This document shows positions 28,518-37,570 of a stretch of 64,000 bases of DNA, piece after piece. A program made the translations under genes and the position numbers. Every line of letters begins with the position of its first letter. The stretch's first letter is position 1. The DNA comes from Natrinema mahii (lineage in GTDB: Archaea > Halobacteriota > Halobacteria > Halobacteriales > Natrialbaceae), in contig JHUT02000003.1 of assembly GCA_000690595.2 (NCBI GenBank), positions 1 to 64,000 on the forward strand. The letters run 5' to 3'. The notes below the pieces were generated by a model that searched no databases, was not told the origin of the DNA, and saw nothing but the letters and a program-made list of their open reading frames with translations.

Positions 28518-28700
28518 CTTGAGCCGCGTCGATCGGGCACTCCTCGCCGGGATCATCCGAATTTAGTATAGCACTATAGAATTTACGAGCGTGTTGCCGC
28601 CGTCTTCGGCGCCGGTGGCAAACTCGTCCATCGTCGCCGAGCGCACTCGAGTCGTCCATCGGACGAAACCCGTTTATATCGCTCCGTGTGACCTCGAGCC

Positions 28701-29606
28701 ATGGAGATCGTCGTGTTCGGAGCCGGCAGTCTCGGCAGTCTCGTCGGCGGCCTCCTCGCGCGCGACCACGACGTGACGCTGGTCGCCCGCGAGGACCACG
28801 CCCGTGCCGTTCGCGAGTCGGGACTGTCCCTCGAGGGGGCAGTCGACGGGCCTGATCGCGTCTTCCCGGTGGCGACGACCGACGGCACCGGGCTCGAGGC
28901 GGACCTCGCCGTGGTGACCGTCAAGGCCTTCGACACGGCAACGGCGGCCGACCGGCTCGCGACGGGGGCCGTCGACGCGGTCCTTTCGCTGCAAAACGGG
29001 ATGGGTAACGAGTCGATTCTGGCCGACCGGCTCGAGGCTCCCGTTCTCGCCGGGACGGCGACCTACGGGGCCGTCCTGCGGGAGCCGGGCGTCGTCGAGT
29101 GTACCGGCGTCGGCGAGGTGGTGCTGGGCGCTCGCGAGGGCGGTCCCTCGTCGCTCGCCGACCGCGTCGGCGAACGGTTCCGCTCGGCGGGCATCGAGAC
29201 GCTCGTCGCTGCGGACATGCCCCGCCGCCTGTGGGAGAAGCTCGCGGTCAACGCGGGGATCAACGCCGTTACCGCCCTGACGGGGACCGAAAACGGGGCC
29301 GTTCTCGACCCGCCGGCAGCGGACCTCGCACGCGAGGCGAGCCGCGAGACGGCCCGCGTCGCCCGCGCCTGCGACGTGTCGCTCTCGAGCGACGAGGCGG
29401 TGGCGGCCATGGCAGCCGTCGCCGAGGCGACGACCGCGAACACGTCCTCGATGGCCCAAGACGTCCGCGCCGGCCGGCGCACCGAGATCGACGCGATCAA
29501 CGGCTACGTGGTCGACCGGGCGGCCGACTACGGGCTCGCGGTCCCGACGAACCGGACGCTTTCGGCGCTGGTACGGACGTGGGAACGCGGTCGCGGGTTG
29601 CGATAG
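28701..29606 (+). CDS. panE: 2-dehydropantoate 2-reductase (ketopantoate reductase)
   Basis: The 301-residue enzyme has the N-terminal NADP-binding Rossmann motif FGAGSLGS (6-12), the family pattern VVTVKAFDT, the SLQNGMGNE motif and the C-terminal helical domain with LWEKLAVNAGINAVTAL, which carries the catalytic lysine and asparagines. It reduces ketopantoate to pantoate for coenzyme A synthesis. A TATA-like tttatatc lies about 25 nt before the ATG, implying a leaderless mRNA. Confidence 0.93.
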   Translation: MEIVVFGAGSLGSLVGGLLARDHDVTLVAREDHARAVRESGLSLEGAVDGPDRVFPVATTDGTGLEADLAVVTVKAFDTATAADRLATGAVDAVLSLQNGMGNESILADRLEAPVLAGTATYGAVLREPGVVECTGVGEVVLGAREGGPSSLADRVGERFRSAGIETLVAADMPRRLWEKLAVNAGINAVTALTGTENGAVLDPPAADLAREASRETARVARACDVSLSSDEAVAAMAAVAEATTANTSSMAQDVRAGRRTEIDAINGYVVDRAADYGLAVPTNRTLSALVRTWERGRGLR

Positions 29607-29702
29607 CGCCGGTGGCTCGGCCGTGTCGTCGCGCGACCCGTACCGGCGGCTCTCGGGCTGGAAATAGCGAAAACTCGGTTCGAAACTACGCGGGACGGGG
29701 AG

Positions 29703-30068
29703 TTAGAACGGTGCTTCCGGGCCTTCGTCGACCTCGCCGTCGTCGTCGTCGACGGTTTCGCCGGGGAAGGAGGGACTCATGCCACCCATCTCCTCTTCGC
29801 CGCCGTCCATGCCGGTAGAGGCGTTGACTTTCTCGATTTCGGGAATCTCCTTGACCATTCGGCTCTTGATCGCCTGGATCGTCATCGGCGAGATCCCACA
29901 GCCGCTGCAGGCGCCACCGAGGGCGATGCTGACTTCGCCGCTCTCGCGATCGATGTCCTGAATCGCCGCGCTCCCGCCGTGCATCTGGATCTGCGGGAAG
30001 TTCCGGCGCAGGAAGTTCGTCACGCGGTCCTCGAGGTCGTCCCCGTCGTTCTGGGTCTCGGTGCTCAT
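29703..30068 (-). CDS. NifU-like iron-sulfur scaffold protein
   Basis: The 121-residue protein is a NifU C-terminal-type domain, with the family pattern HGGSAAIQDID and the cluster-binding CSGCGISP motif, followed by a flexible acidic tail. Such proteins carry nascent Fe-S clusters to apoproteins. The ATG at 30068 (STETQNDGDD...) is chosen, since the 15 upstream codons are not conserved-looking and no ribosome signal precedes them. Confidence 0.88.
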   Translation of the reverse strand: MSTETQNDGDDLEDRVTNFLRRNFPQIQMHGGSAAIQDIDRESGEVSIALGGACSGCGISPMTIQAIKSRMVKEIPEIEKVNASTGMDGGEEEMGGMSPSFPGETVDDDDGEVDEGPEAPF

Positions 30069-30140
30069 GGAAATCCCTTGGGTGTCGGCCCCCCTAAACC
30101 TTCCGTCCGCCATGTTCGCCTGCCGCCGTCGCCGCCGGCG

Positions 30141-30458
30141 TTACTCGAACTCGAAGACGCGTCGGAGTTCCGTCTCGATTTCCGCGACGTGTTTCTCGAG
30201 GAGTTGCTCGAACCGCTCTTTCTCGACGAGGACGCCGTCGAGTCGGCCGTAGGGGTCGTCCGGGAGTTCGACCCGGAACTCGCCGTCGCCCTCGTAGAAG
30301 GGCTCGCTCTCGTTGAGAACCTGCTGGTCGATCGCGTGGACCAGTTCGGAGTCGTAGCTGTCGTTCATCCGGTTGAACGCGTTCTTGTACGCCTGCTGGA
30401 GTTCGGGGAAGTAGTTGGCGTACTTGTCCTCGAACTGCTCGGGGTCGAACTCGGCCAT
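30141..30458 (-). CDS. DUF5783-like small haloarchaeal protein
   Basis: The 105-residue acidic helical protein starts AEFDPEQFEDKYANYFPELQ and ends with a long helix (ERFEQLLEKHVAEIETEL). I recognise this as the haloarchaeal DUF5783 family, of unknown function. The ATG at 30458 begins the conserved part; the frame upstream is low-quality sequence. Confidence 0.75.
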   Translation of the reverse strand: MAEFDPEQFEDKYANYFPELQQAYKNAFNRMNDSYDSELVHAIDQQVLNESEPFYEGDGEFRVELPDDPYGRLDGVLVEKERFEQLLEKHVAEIETELRRVFEFE

Positions 30459-30643
30459 ACTCGACTCGAGGACGAGCGGAGACAAAAGTCGGACGATCGA
30501 CCCGTTCGCCGTGACGTTCGTCGCGGGGTCGCCGGCCGGCGGGAATTCGCGCCCGACCGCCGACCCGCGGTAGGGGACGCCTACAGAGGTCCCCGCACTC
30601 GCAGGCGGAACGAACACCCCCGCACTCGGCGATATCAGCGCAC

Positions 30644-31033
30644 ATGACCGTCGACCAGGATCCTATTCCCCAGGAGGCCTTGCCGCCCCGCTGGGGCCTC
30701 GCGGAACGCTGTGAGGGTCGGTTCGTCTACCGACACGCTCGCCCGCGGATCGACCTGATCGCGGACTGTGTCCCCGCGCGGTCCCATCCGACCCTCGGCC
30801 TCTGTCGGCACTGGGAACTTCAGTACCGCTACTTCCTCACCGATCGGGCCATCTCCCGGTCGATCGGGCGCGTCTCGACTCGTCGGGCAGCCATCGACGG
30901 CTTGCTCGAGTGCATGCGCCGGGTTCACGATCGGGTCTCGACGGCCGACGACCCGCTCGCGGTCGGGGCCGTTCTCGAGGGCGTCTCGCTGGCCGATCTC
31001 GTTCCGGATCGGTGCTCCGAGTCGCCGCCGTAG
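30644..31033 (+). CDS. Uncharacterised haloarchaeal protein
   Basis: This 129-residue protein has a compact core (WGLAERCEGRFVYRHARPR, LCRHWELQYRYFLTD) and a helical end. Three cysteines (C23, C42, C53) could bind a metal or be structural. Codon bias supports translation on this strand. Neighbours are small haloarchaeal families, and no function can be assigned. Confidence 0.55.
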   Translation: MTVDQDPIPQEALPPRWGLAERCEGRFVYRHARPRIDLIADCVPARSHPTLGLCRHWELQYRYFLTDRAISRSIGRVSTRRAAIDGLLECMRRVHDRVSTADDPLAVGAVLEGVSLADLVPDRCSESPP

Positions 31034-31066
31034 TGCGGTCCCGCCGGCCGCTGACTCGGATGGCGG

Positions 31067-31873
31067 TCACACTCGTCGGGCCAGATGCGCTCGAACCGTC
31101 CGCTGACAGTCCCCACAGACCCCATAGAGCCGCGCGGCCGTCGAGAGGAGGGGGTATCGGGCCGACCCGGCGGAGTACACCGACTCGACCAGCGTCCGAT
31201 ACTGCGTCCCGCCCGGCCCGTACCGGTTCGTCGTCTCGGTGAACTGCGACTGCCGCCGGGCGGTCAGTTCGTCGAGTCGCTCCCGATAGCGCTCGAGGCG
31301 GTCGTGTTTGGCCCGCAGCGTCTCGAAATCACACTGCAGCAGCGACTCCTCGGCCGTCGACTGCAGCCACGCCAGGATCTCGTCGACCTCGTCGATCGCC
31401 GCGGCGACGGTCTCCCGTTCGGTCTCGAGGGTCTCGCGGACGACCGCGACCTCGCGGCGTCTGGTGTCGACCTCCTCGAGGACGGCGCGTTTGAGCGTCG
31501 GCGTCCAGCCCGTTTCGGCGGCGAGCGCGACGGCGACGTCCTCGTTCAATTCCGCGGCGATCGTCTCGAGGAGCGGTTCGTCGTCCGCGAGGTCGGCGGT
31601 GCTGTGGGGCGCGACCGTCTCGGCGAAGGCCTCGCGAACGGCGACACACCCCGTTTCGTCCGTCGTCGCGCTCGCACCGCCCGCTTCGCCCGCCGTCGTC
31701 ATCGCCACCGGCGTCGCCGCGGTCGCCGGTCCGCCGCCCGTCGCCGGGGTCGACGCGGAGAGGGCACGGACGCGTCGGGCGAACGTCTCGAACGCCTCGT
31801 CTCGAGCGGCCACCGCCGCCAGCTCCCGATCGACACAGTCGGGAGCCGCGTGGAGCGCGGTCGAGCCGGTCAC
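31067..31873 (-). CDS. Helical coiled-coil haloarchaeal protein (DUF7260-like)
   Basis: The 268-residue protein has a long helical stretch (about 125-215), including VREAFAETV, EEVDTRRREVAVVRETLETERETV and RLERYRERLDELTARR, typical of a coiled coil. Toward the C-terminus it has a CGDC motif before the final basic helix. I associate it with haloarchaeal DUF7260 (from memory). Its start overlaps the upstream gene by 4 nt (ATGA), so both are one operon, possibly iron-regulated through the boxes at 32881-32930. Confidence 0.7.
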   Translation of the reverse strand: MTGSTALHAAPDCVDRELAAVAARDEAFETFARRVRALSASTPATGGGPATAATPVAMTTAGEAGGASATTDETGCVAVREAFAETVAPHSTADLADDEPLLETIAAELNEDVAVALAAETGWTPTLKRAVLEEVDTRRREVAVVRETLETERETVAAAIDEVDEILAWLQSTAEESLLQCDFETLRAKHDRLERYRERLDELTARRQSQFTETTNRYGPGGTQYRTLVESVYSAGSARYPLLSTAARLYGVCGDCQRTVRAHLARRV

Positions 31874-32793
31874 GGCCGCTCACCCCGGGTACAGACGAGT
31901 CCACCCGCCGTCCCCGCGTCGCTCGTGAGGACGAACTCCCAGTCGCCGTCGCCCAGCGCCCGCACGTCGGTGACGGCCGGCACGTCGGTCGTCCCCGATC
32001 GCCGTAGCACGTCGATCCCGATCGGCAGCGTCGGGAACCGCCGGTCGCCACACTCGATGGCGTAGCCGCGCAGCGAAACGGTCCAGACGTCCCGGTCCTC
32101 GGCCGCGGCCGATTCGCGATCGAGCCCGTACTCCCGGAGCAGCGATAGCGAGTCCAGAAACTCCAGACTCGCCGCGACCGGATCCGAGGCCGACTCGACC
32201 GGCGGGAGGTTCGCCGCAGCCGCCTCCAGCACGCGGGTCCGCTCGACCGCCTCGAGGTGGGTCTCTAGCTCCGCGGCCATCGTCTCGAGCAACACCAGAC
32301 AGAGCGTGTTCGGGTCGGTCGTCGCCTCGGCCGCGGCCAGATACGTCTCCATGACCGCCCGCTCGGCGGCGTCGTGATCGCGAGCCGACAGCGCCTCGAA
32401 GACGGAGCCGGAGACGTCGTGACAGAAGCTGATCAGGGGATCGTCGTCCGCGGGCGCGGCCTCGGTCGCCGACGTCGATGCCGACTCGTCTCCCCGTGGC
32501 TCCGCTGTCTCGGGGGCTGGCCTGCTCGAGATCGTCGTCGAGTCCTCGCCGACCCGTTCCTGGCAGACGACCGGGTCGTAAAACGGGAGCTGTGGGTCGT
32601 AGCGTCTGAGCGCGGCGCGGTACTGTTCGGTCGCCTGTGCGGCGTCGGCCGCGGCGGTCCGCGTCGGGAACCGCTGCCCGGCAACTGGGACGGGTCGTTC
32701 CCCGGAGCGGGCACAGACGACGTAGTACGCGCCGTCGTCGCTGGCCAGCCGTTCGATGTGATGGCGAATCTCTCGGAGCGTGGTTCCAACCAT
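31870..32793 (-). CDS. Uncharacterised haloarchaeal protein (DUF7551-like)
   Basis: The 307-residue protein begins VGTTLREIRHHIERLASDDGAYYVVCARSG, a compact alpha/beta domain (1-75). A Ser/Asp/Glu-rich linker follows, then a helical domain (about 120-200) and a beta-rich end. I link it to haloarchaeal DUF7551 (from memory). The ATG at 32793 has GGAGG five nt upstream (ggaggaaaccATG), the best ribosome site in the area, so the longer frame from 32859 is not used. The first gene of a two-gene operon downstream of two DtxR-type boxes. Confidence 0.7.
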   Translation of the reverse strand: MVGTTLREIRHHIERLASDDGAYYVVCARSGERPVPVAGQRFPTRTAAADAAQATEQYRAALRRYDPQLPFYDPVVCQERVGEDSTTISSRPAPETAEPRGDESASTSATEAAPADDDPLISFCHDVSGSVFEALSARDHDAAERAVMETYLAAAEATTDPNTLCLVLLETMAAELETHLEAVERTRVLEAAAANLPPVESASDPVAASLEFLDSLSLLREYGLDRESAAAEDRDVWTVSLRGYAIECGDRRFPTLPIGIDVLRRSGTTDVPAVTDVRALGDGDWEFVLTSDAGTAGGLVCTRGERP

Positions 32794-32880
32794 GGTTTCC
32801 TCCAGTCTCGTCCCCGAGGAGCCGAACCCGGGCCGTGCGACGGCGGCTCGGGCGCCCATCGGCGACGGTGTCGTCGTTAT

Positions 32881-32930
32881 TTAGGCTGACCTAAACAATG
32901 ATAAGTCCATCGAAATTTAGGCCAGCCTAA
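32881..32930 (-). promoter_or_regulatory. Two DtxR/IdeR-type iron boxes flanking a TATA-like element
   Basis: Box 1 is ttaggctgacctaa (32881-32894) and box 2 is tttaggccagcctaa (32916-32930). Both are near-perfect palindromes of the TTAGG...CCTAA type bound by DtxR-family metal-dependent repressors (SirR/Idr in haloarchaea). Read on the minus strand, a TATA-like cttatcat lies between them, so a bound repressor would block the promoter of the genes at 32793-31067. Confidence 0.7.
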
Positions 32931-33886
32931 TCCAGCGATCGAGTCGATGGTTCGGGGGTACCGACTCGAGCGCCGGTAACAGGTGGTTTCCGGCCGTCGC
33001 CCCCCGATTTCGTATATCGGAGTATAGTTTATTAGTGGGTGTTTGGATCGCTTTCCGGTCCGTTCGGGTGTAACTCCGCCGGACGAGACGACGTCTCGCC
33101 GGGGCACGCGGCCGTTCGCGAGGACAGACCGACGGACTGATCGACTGTGAGGAACGGCCGCCGTGAGTACGAGGTCCCGATTCGGCCGACAACGGGCGGA
33201 CCTCGAGGGGCATCCGTCACGCGGTTCGCGAAGCGACGAAAGCGCCGGTACTGGCCGGCCGACGTTCCAGTCGGTCGTCCACGACGCGATCGCTCGGTGC
33301 GGTCGCGCGGTGACCGCGCTGCCGTCGCACCAGTTCGGGTCCCGGATGAGAACGGCGAGGGCGCTGGCTTCACGCAACCCACCGACTGCCTCGTGTCGAC
33401 ACGACCGCACGAACCTGACGAGCAACTGGCCCGGCTCTCGGTCGCATGCGGGTTCACGTCGGCCCTCGAGCGAAGCGCACACCTCGAGCGATCGTCACCT
33501 GATACGTCGGCGGCCGATCCCGTCGTGCACACGGTGGGTACTGAACCACTGTCGACGAACGCGGACACAGCGCGGTCGTTCACTCGCGGCCCGGTATCGA
33601 CCACTGCGTTTCCCACGACTGTTCACGGCTGATCGCCGCCGCCGATCGCCGAGGATCGAGGTTTCGGCGGTGCAGTCCGTCGGTACCGCGTTTTCACGGG
33701 TTTGTTACCGCGTCGCGCCCCGTGATCAACGCCCTCGAGACGTCCCCATTCACATCCTATTAAACCAAATAACGATATATTGAATTGGGCGGCGGCTCGA
33801 TCGACGTCTCGAGCGTCGCGACACACAGTGTTTATGCTCGGCAACAGGTTATTGGTAGTCGCGACGCGCAGGTCAGTCATCACCCC
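32931..33886. other. Long intergenic region with no convincing gene
   Basis: About 950 bp contain only Arg/Ser/Pro-rich frames on both strands that look like GC-rich noise. The last 60 bp (33757-33782) are AT-rich, and a tgtttatg at 33827-33834 may form part of the PHP gene promoter. A lost gene formerly controlled by the iron boxes is possible, but I see no recognisable remnant. Confidence 0.4.
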
Positions 33887-34642
33887 ATGTCCTCTCAGAT
33901 TCCGTTCGCGATCGACTTTCACGTGCACTCGGACGACTCCTACGACGGCCACGAACCGATCGAACTCATCCTCGAGCAGGCCGCCGACATCGGACTCGAC
34001 GGCGTGGTGATCACCGACCACGACGAAATCTCGGAGTCGCGGCGGGCTGCCGACCTCGCGCCCGACTACGGGTTGATCGGCATCCCCGGCGTCGAGGTGT
34101 CGACGCGACACGGCCACCTGCTGGCGATCGGCGTCGAGGAACGGCCCGATCCCGGCCAGCCGTTCATGGCAACCGTCGAGACTGTCCGCGAACTGGGTGG
34201 GGTCGCGATCGTTCCCCATCCCTTCCAGCGCAGTCGCCACGGCGTTCGCAAGCGCTATATCGAGGACGCCGACGCGATCGAGACCTACAACTCGATGGTC
34301 TTTACCGGGTATCGCAACCGTCGAGCCCGCACTTTCGCCAGCCGGCGGGACTACCCCCAGATCGGTGCCAGCGACGCCCACTACCTGCCAAACGTCGGCA
34401 AGGCCTACACAGAAGTACTCGTCACGCCCGAGGCCGCGACCCCGACCAAGGCCGACATCGACGGCGACGACCTCGTCGAGGCGATCCTCGAGGGCCGGAC
34501 CCAGATCCGCGGCAAGCGCACGCCGATCCGGAAAAGCGCCGTCCAGTACGGCAAGGGGGCAGTGCGCAAGGCGACCTACATGTTCACCTCGCGCGCGCCA
34601 CTGTTACCGACGGTGCCGGCCTCGATGGATCGATCGACCTGA
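33887..34642 (+). CDS. PHP-domain metal-dependent phosphoesterase
   Basis: The 251-residue protein has the PHP metal-binding pattern: DFHVHSDDSYDGH at the N-terminus, VITDHDE, IPGVEVSTRHGHLL, VPHPFQRSRHG and GASDAHYLPNVG. These supply the His/Asp/Glu cluster for a tri-metal phosphoesterase site. Family members hydrolyse histidinol phosphate, nucleotides or small phosphoesters; the substrate here is unknown. The ATG at 33887 is chosen because the conserved domain starts at once after it. Confidence 0.88.
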   Translation: MSSQIPFAIDFHVHSDDSYDGHEPIELILEQAADIGLDGVVITDHDEISESRRAADLAPDYGLIGIPGVEVSTRHGHLLAIGVEERPDPGQPFMATVETVRELGGVAIVPHPFQRSRHGVRKRYIEDADAIETYNSMVFTGYRNRRARTFASRRDYPQIGASDAHYLPNVGKAYTEVLVTPEAATPTKADIDGDDLVEAILEGRTQIRGKRTPIRKSAVQYGKGAVRKATYMFTSRAPLLPTVPASMDRST

Positions 34643-34969
34643 TTCGTGGGGAGCGGAACCGAGTTGGGTCGCCGTTCCGTCTCCGTTCCGTTCGACCCGG
34701 TATCACACCGGCAGACTTGCGTACAGGATTCCAAAATCGGGTCGCGTCTGCTATCGTGGCTGCAGTGAGGACCACGTCCTCCCCAACCGACTCACTCGCT
34801 GCTCACGGCTCCCTCCGGTCACCGTTCGCTTTCGAGACCTCACTCCGTTCGGCCTCGCACCGCTCGTTCGTCCCTCGCACGACGTCGTGAGACGGCTCAC
34901 TGGTCGTTCGCCGTCTCACAGCGCGCGCCATCGCAGACCGGTCGAACGGTCCGAGCTGCGACGACAGTA
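34643..34969. other. Intergenic region of convergent genes
   Basis: The stretch between convergent PHP and DHH genes is GC-rich, with many short cgttcg/cgaacg and tcactc motifs of the type common in haloarchaeal spacers. No open frame with good protein character is present. No terminator beyond weak inverted repeats is seen. Confidence 0.35.
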
Positions 34970-36448
34970 CTAGGACAGTTGCTCGCCGACGATTTCGTCG
35001 GCGCGGTCGACGAACGTCTCCTCTTTCCCTTTCGGAACCGTCGCCCCCGCGGCCACGTCGTGACCGCCGCCGTCGCCACCGACGGCCCGGGAGGCCTCGC
35101 CCATCACGACCGAGAGGTCCAGTCCCTGCCGGACCAGTGAGTGGGTCCCTCTGGACGAGACCTTGACCTCCTCGTCGTTCTTGTCCGCGAACGCGATAAT
35201 GGGCTTCGAGCGGCTGATCCCCTCGTTGCCCATCGCCATCCCGGCGACGATGCCGACGATGGTCTCGCGGATCTCGTCGCTCGCGTGGAACCACTGGATG
35301 TGATCTTCTTGGGTCGCCCCCTTGCGAGTGACCAGGTCGATCCCATTCGAGAGGTTCCGCCGGTGGTCGCGCAAGAGCTGTCGTGCCCGCTCGAGCGCGC
35401 CGTCACGGTCGCCCAGACAGACCCCGAGGCCGACGTCGGCCCGCTCGTAGCGGGCGGTCGCATTGAGCAGCGTCGAGAACTCGCTGGCGTCCCGGAGTTC
35501 GGTGCCGACCGGCTCCTCGCACAGGACGTAGGCCGTGCTGACGAGTTCGTCGATCTTGTTCGCGGGGACGCCGCTCGAGACGGCTCGCTGGACGAGCGCG
35601 CTGGCGACGGTTCGTTTCTCGTCGTTCGAGAGATCGGCCCACGTGCGCCACTCGCCGTCGCGTTGCAACTCGAGGTCGAGCCCGTCGAGAAAGCGCAGCG
35701 CCCCGTTTGCGTCGTTCGAGATGCCGGGGATGTGGACGTCGGTGGCGTACTCGAGCAGTTTGGGGAGCGGGCGGGTCTGTTTGCCATAGAGCGCGAGGTC
35801 CTTGCCGGTCTCGAGGACGCCGGCGTCGACGCCCTCCTCGACGATGGCCGCGTTCGCGCCGTGGAGCTGGCCGCTGGTGGCCTGCATGTCGCCGACCGCG
35901 CCGACCACCGCGAGGGCGGCCAGATCGCGGTTGTCGGTGCGGGCCGTCGTCCCTTCGGGTTCAGTGACGGCTCCACCGTCGGTAGCAGCACTTCGAGAAC
36001 TGCTGGCGACGTCCGCGAGCCCCCGAGCGAGTACGTAGCTCGCGCCCGCTCCCGACAGCTCCGACGCCCCGTTGATCCCGAACAGCAGCGGATTGAGGTG
36101 GTACTCGGTCTCCCGGTCGGCGGGCTGGTGGTGGTCGGCGATGACGGGGGTAAAGTCGCCCGCGTCCTCGTGGTCGCCGATGAGATCGAGCTGGCCGCTC
36201 CCGAAGTCGGTAAAGAGGACGGTGTCGTACTCGGTCGCCGCGATCGCGGCGATCGCCTCGTCGTCGAGCTGTTTCTCGAAGACCGTCTCGAATGGAATCT
36301 CCGCTCGCTCGAGCGCCGTCGCGGCGATCGCGGCGCTGGTGAGCCCGTCGGCGTCGATGTGCGAGGCGAGCAATACGCTGTCGGCCGCACACAGCCGCTC
36401 GGCGCACGCAACCGCACGATCCTCGAGTTCGGGAACCGGCCCTGTCAT
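34970..36448 (-). CDS. RecJ-like DHH-family phosphoesterase/nuclease
   Basis: The 492-residue protein has a DHH domain with SHIDADGLTSAA (about 31-42), FTDFGSG and IADHHQP, all acidic metal-binding motifs. A C-terminal DHHA1-type domain follows, with GGDGGGHDVAAGA, the glycine-rich nucleotide-binding loop. Haloarchaea have several RecJ-like proteins that act as single-strand exonucleases or as GINS-associated nuclease; which one this is cannot be told. The ATG at 36448 begins the conserved part. A 121-bp fragment of its 5' region is repeated at 39294-39414. Confidence 0.88.
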   Translation of the reverse strand: MTGPVPELEDRAVACAERLCAADSVLLASHIDADGLTSAAIAATALERAEIPFETVFEKQLDDEAIAAIAATEYDTVLFTDFGSGQLDLIGDHEDAGDFTPVIADHHQPADRETEYHLNPLLFGINGASELSGAGASYVLARGLADVASSSRSAATDGGAVTEPEGTTARTDNRDLAALAVVGAVGDMQATSGQLHGANAAIVEEGVDAGVLETGKDLALYGKQTRPLPKLLEYATDVHIPGISNDANGALRFLDGLDLELQRDGEWRTWADLSNDEKRTVASALVQRAVSSGVPANKIDELVSTAYVLCEEPVGTELRDASEFSTLLNATARYERADVGLGVCLGDRDGALERARQLLRDHRRNLSNGIDLVTRKGATQEDHIQWFHASDEIRETIVGIVAGMAMGNEGISRSKPIIAFADKNDEEVKVSSRGTHSLVRQGLDLSVVMGEASRAVGGDGGGHDVAAGATVPKGKEETFVDRADEIVGEQLS

Positions 36449-36610
36449 CGGTGCATCGGTCGATGATGGGGCGCCATCGGGGATAAATTTCCGGATGCAC
36501 GTTCCCCCGTCGGTCCGACGTGTCACGTCCCGGCGCTCGAGCGTTCCGAACCGGATTGTGAGCCGTCAGTACAGCGGTAACATTACGTTGCATTGACCGA
36601 ACAAAAGCGT

Positions 36611-37489
36611 ATGAACGTCCTGATCGCGGGCGGCACGGGATTCGTCGGTCGATCCCTCTGTCGCGTTCTGGTCGACCGCGGACACGCGGTGACGGCCGCC
36701 TCACGGACGCCCGACGCGGCCGGATTGCCGGACGGCGTCGAGACGACGACGCTGGACGTGACCGAACCGGATCTCACCGACGCCGTGACCGGTCACGAGG
36801 CGGTCGTCAACCTCGTGGCGCTCCCCTCTCACGTTCAGCCCCGCGGCCGGAGCCACGAGGCGGTCCACTACGACGGCACGCGCCACCTCGTCTCGGCCAG
36901 CGAGGACACCGGCGTCGAGCGGTTCGTCCAGCTGAGCGGACTGGGCGTCGACGACGGCGTGGAGACGGCGTACTTCCGGGCCAAGCGGCGAGCAGAGCGC
37001 GTCGTCCGCGATTCGAGCCTCGAGCACGTTATCTACCGTCCGTCGGTCGTTTTCGGTGACGGCTGTGCGTTCGTTCCGTTCGTCGAACGGATGGTCCCGC
37101 CGCTCGTGACGCCGCTGCCCGGTGGCGGCCGGATGCGACTGCAGCCGATCTGGATCGAGGACCTCGCACCGATGATCGCCGATGGACTCGAGGACGACCG
37201 CCACGCGGGCGGGTGTTACGAGATCGGCGGTCCGGAGCGGCTGACTCTCGCGGAGACGGTCGCGACGATCCGTGGCGGCGGGATCGTCGTGCCGATTCCG
37301 ATGGGCCTCGCCGGAGTCGTCGCCCGTGTCGTCGATCCGCTCCCCTGGATCCCGTTCGGCCGCGATCAGTACCGCGCGCTGTCGCTGGACAACACGACGA
37401 CCGACGACGCCCTCGAAGCCTTCGGCATCGATCCGGCGTCGCTTCGCACGCTGTCGGCGTATATCGACGATTCGCGAGGTGAGCGATAG
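36611..37489 (+). CDS. NDUFA9-like NAD(P)-binding protein
   Basis: The 292-residue atypical short-chain dehydrogenase has NVLIAGGTGFVGRSL at the N-terminus. It follows the complex I NDUFA9-type pattern (VVNLVALPSHV, QLSGLGVDDG, YRPSVVFGDG) and lacks a classical YxxxK, as that group often does. The substrate is unknown. The ATG at 36611 is used because the frame upstream begins with TTG. It is first in an operon-like run with the next three frames. Confidence 0.85.
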   Translation: MNVLIAGGTGFVGRSLCRVLVDRGHAVTAASRTPDAAGLPDGVETTTLDVTEPDLTDAVTGHEAVVNLVALPSHVQPRGRSHEAVHYDGTRHLVSASEDTGVERFVQLSGLGVDDGVETAYFRAKRRAERVVRDSSLEHVIYRPSVVFGDGCAFVPFVERMVPPLVTPLPGGGRMRLQPIWIEDLAPMIADGLEDDRHAGGCYEIGGPERLTLAETVATIRGGGIVVPIPMGLAGVVARVVDPLPWIPFGRDQYRALSLDNTTTDDALEAFGIDPASLRTLSAYIDDSRGER

Positions 37490-37570
37490 ATGGGCCCGAC
37501 CCCAATCATGAGGGCCTCGACTCCGACCACGAGCGACCGATCCGCTGGAATCACGGAGGGACGACTGTGA
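37490..37570 (+). CDS. Possible 26-residue coupled small ORF
   Basis: The ATG directly follows the TAG of the NDUFA9-like gene (TAGATG), and the TGA overlaps the GTG start of the DUF4166 gene (GTGA). The frame exactly bridges the gap between two genes and encodes GPTPIMRAST... with no recognisable domain. It might only serve translational coupling, or be chance. Confidence 0.3.
   Translation: MGPTPIMRASTPTTSDRSAGITEGRL

Noticed and set aside
33032-33616. 194-codon minus-strand and 161-codon plus-strand frames in the iron-box gap
   Set aside because: Arg/Ser/Pro-rich, no motif, and both strands open at once as expected for GC-rich noncoding DNA.
35141-36466. 441-codon frame antisense to the DHH gene
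   Set aside because: Arg/Gly/Val-rich composition without domain features; the opposite strand encodes an intact DHH protein.
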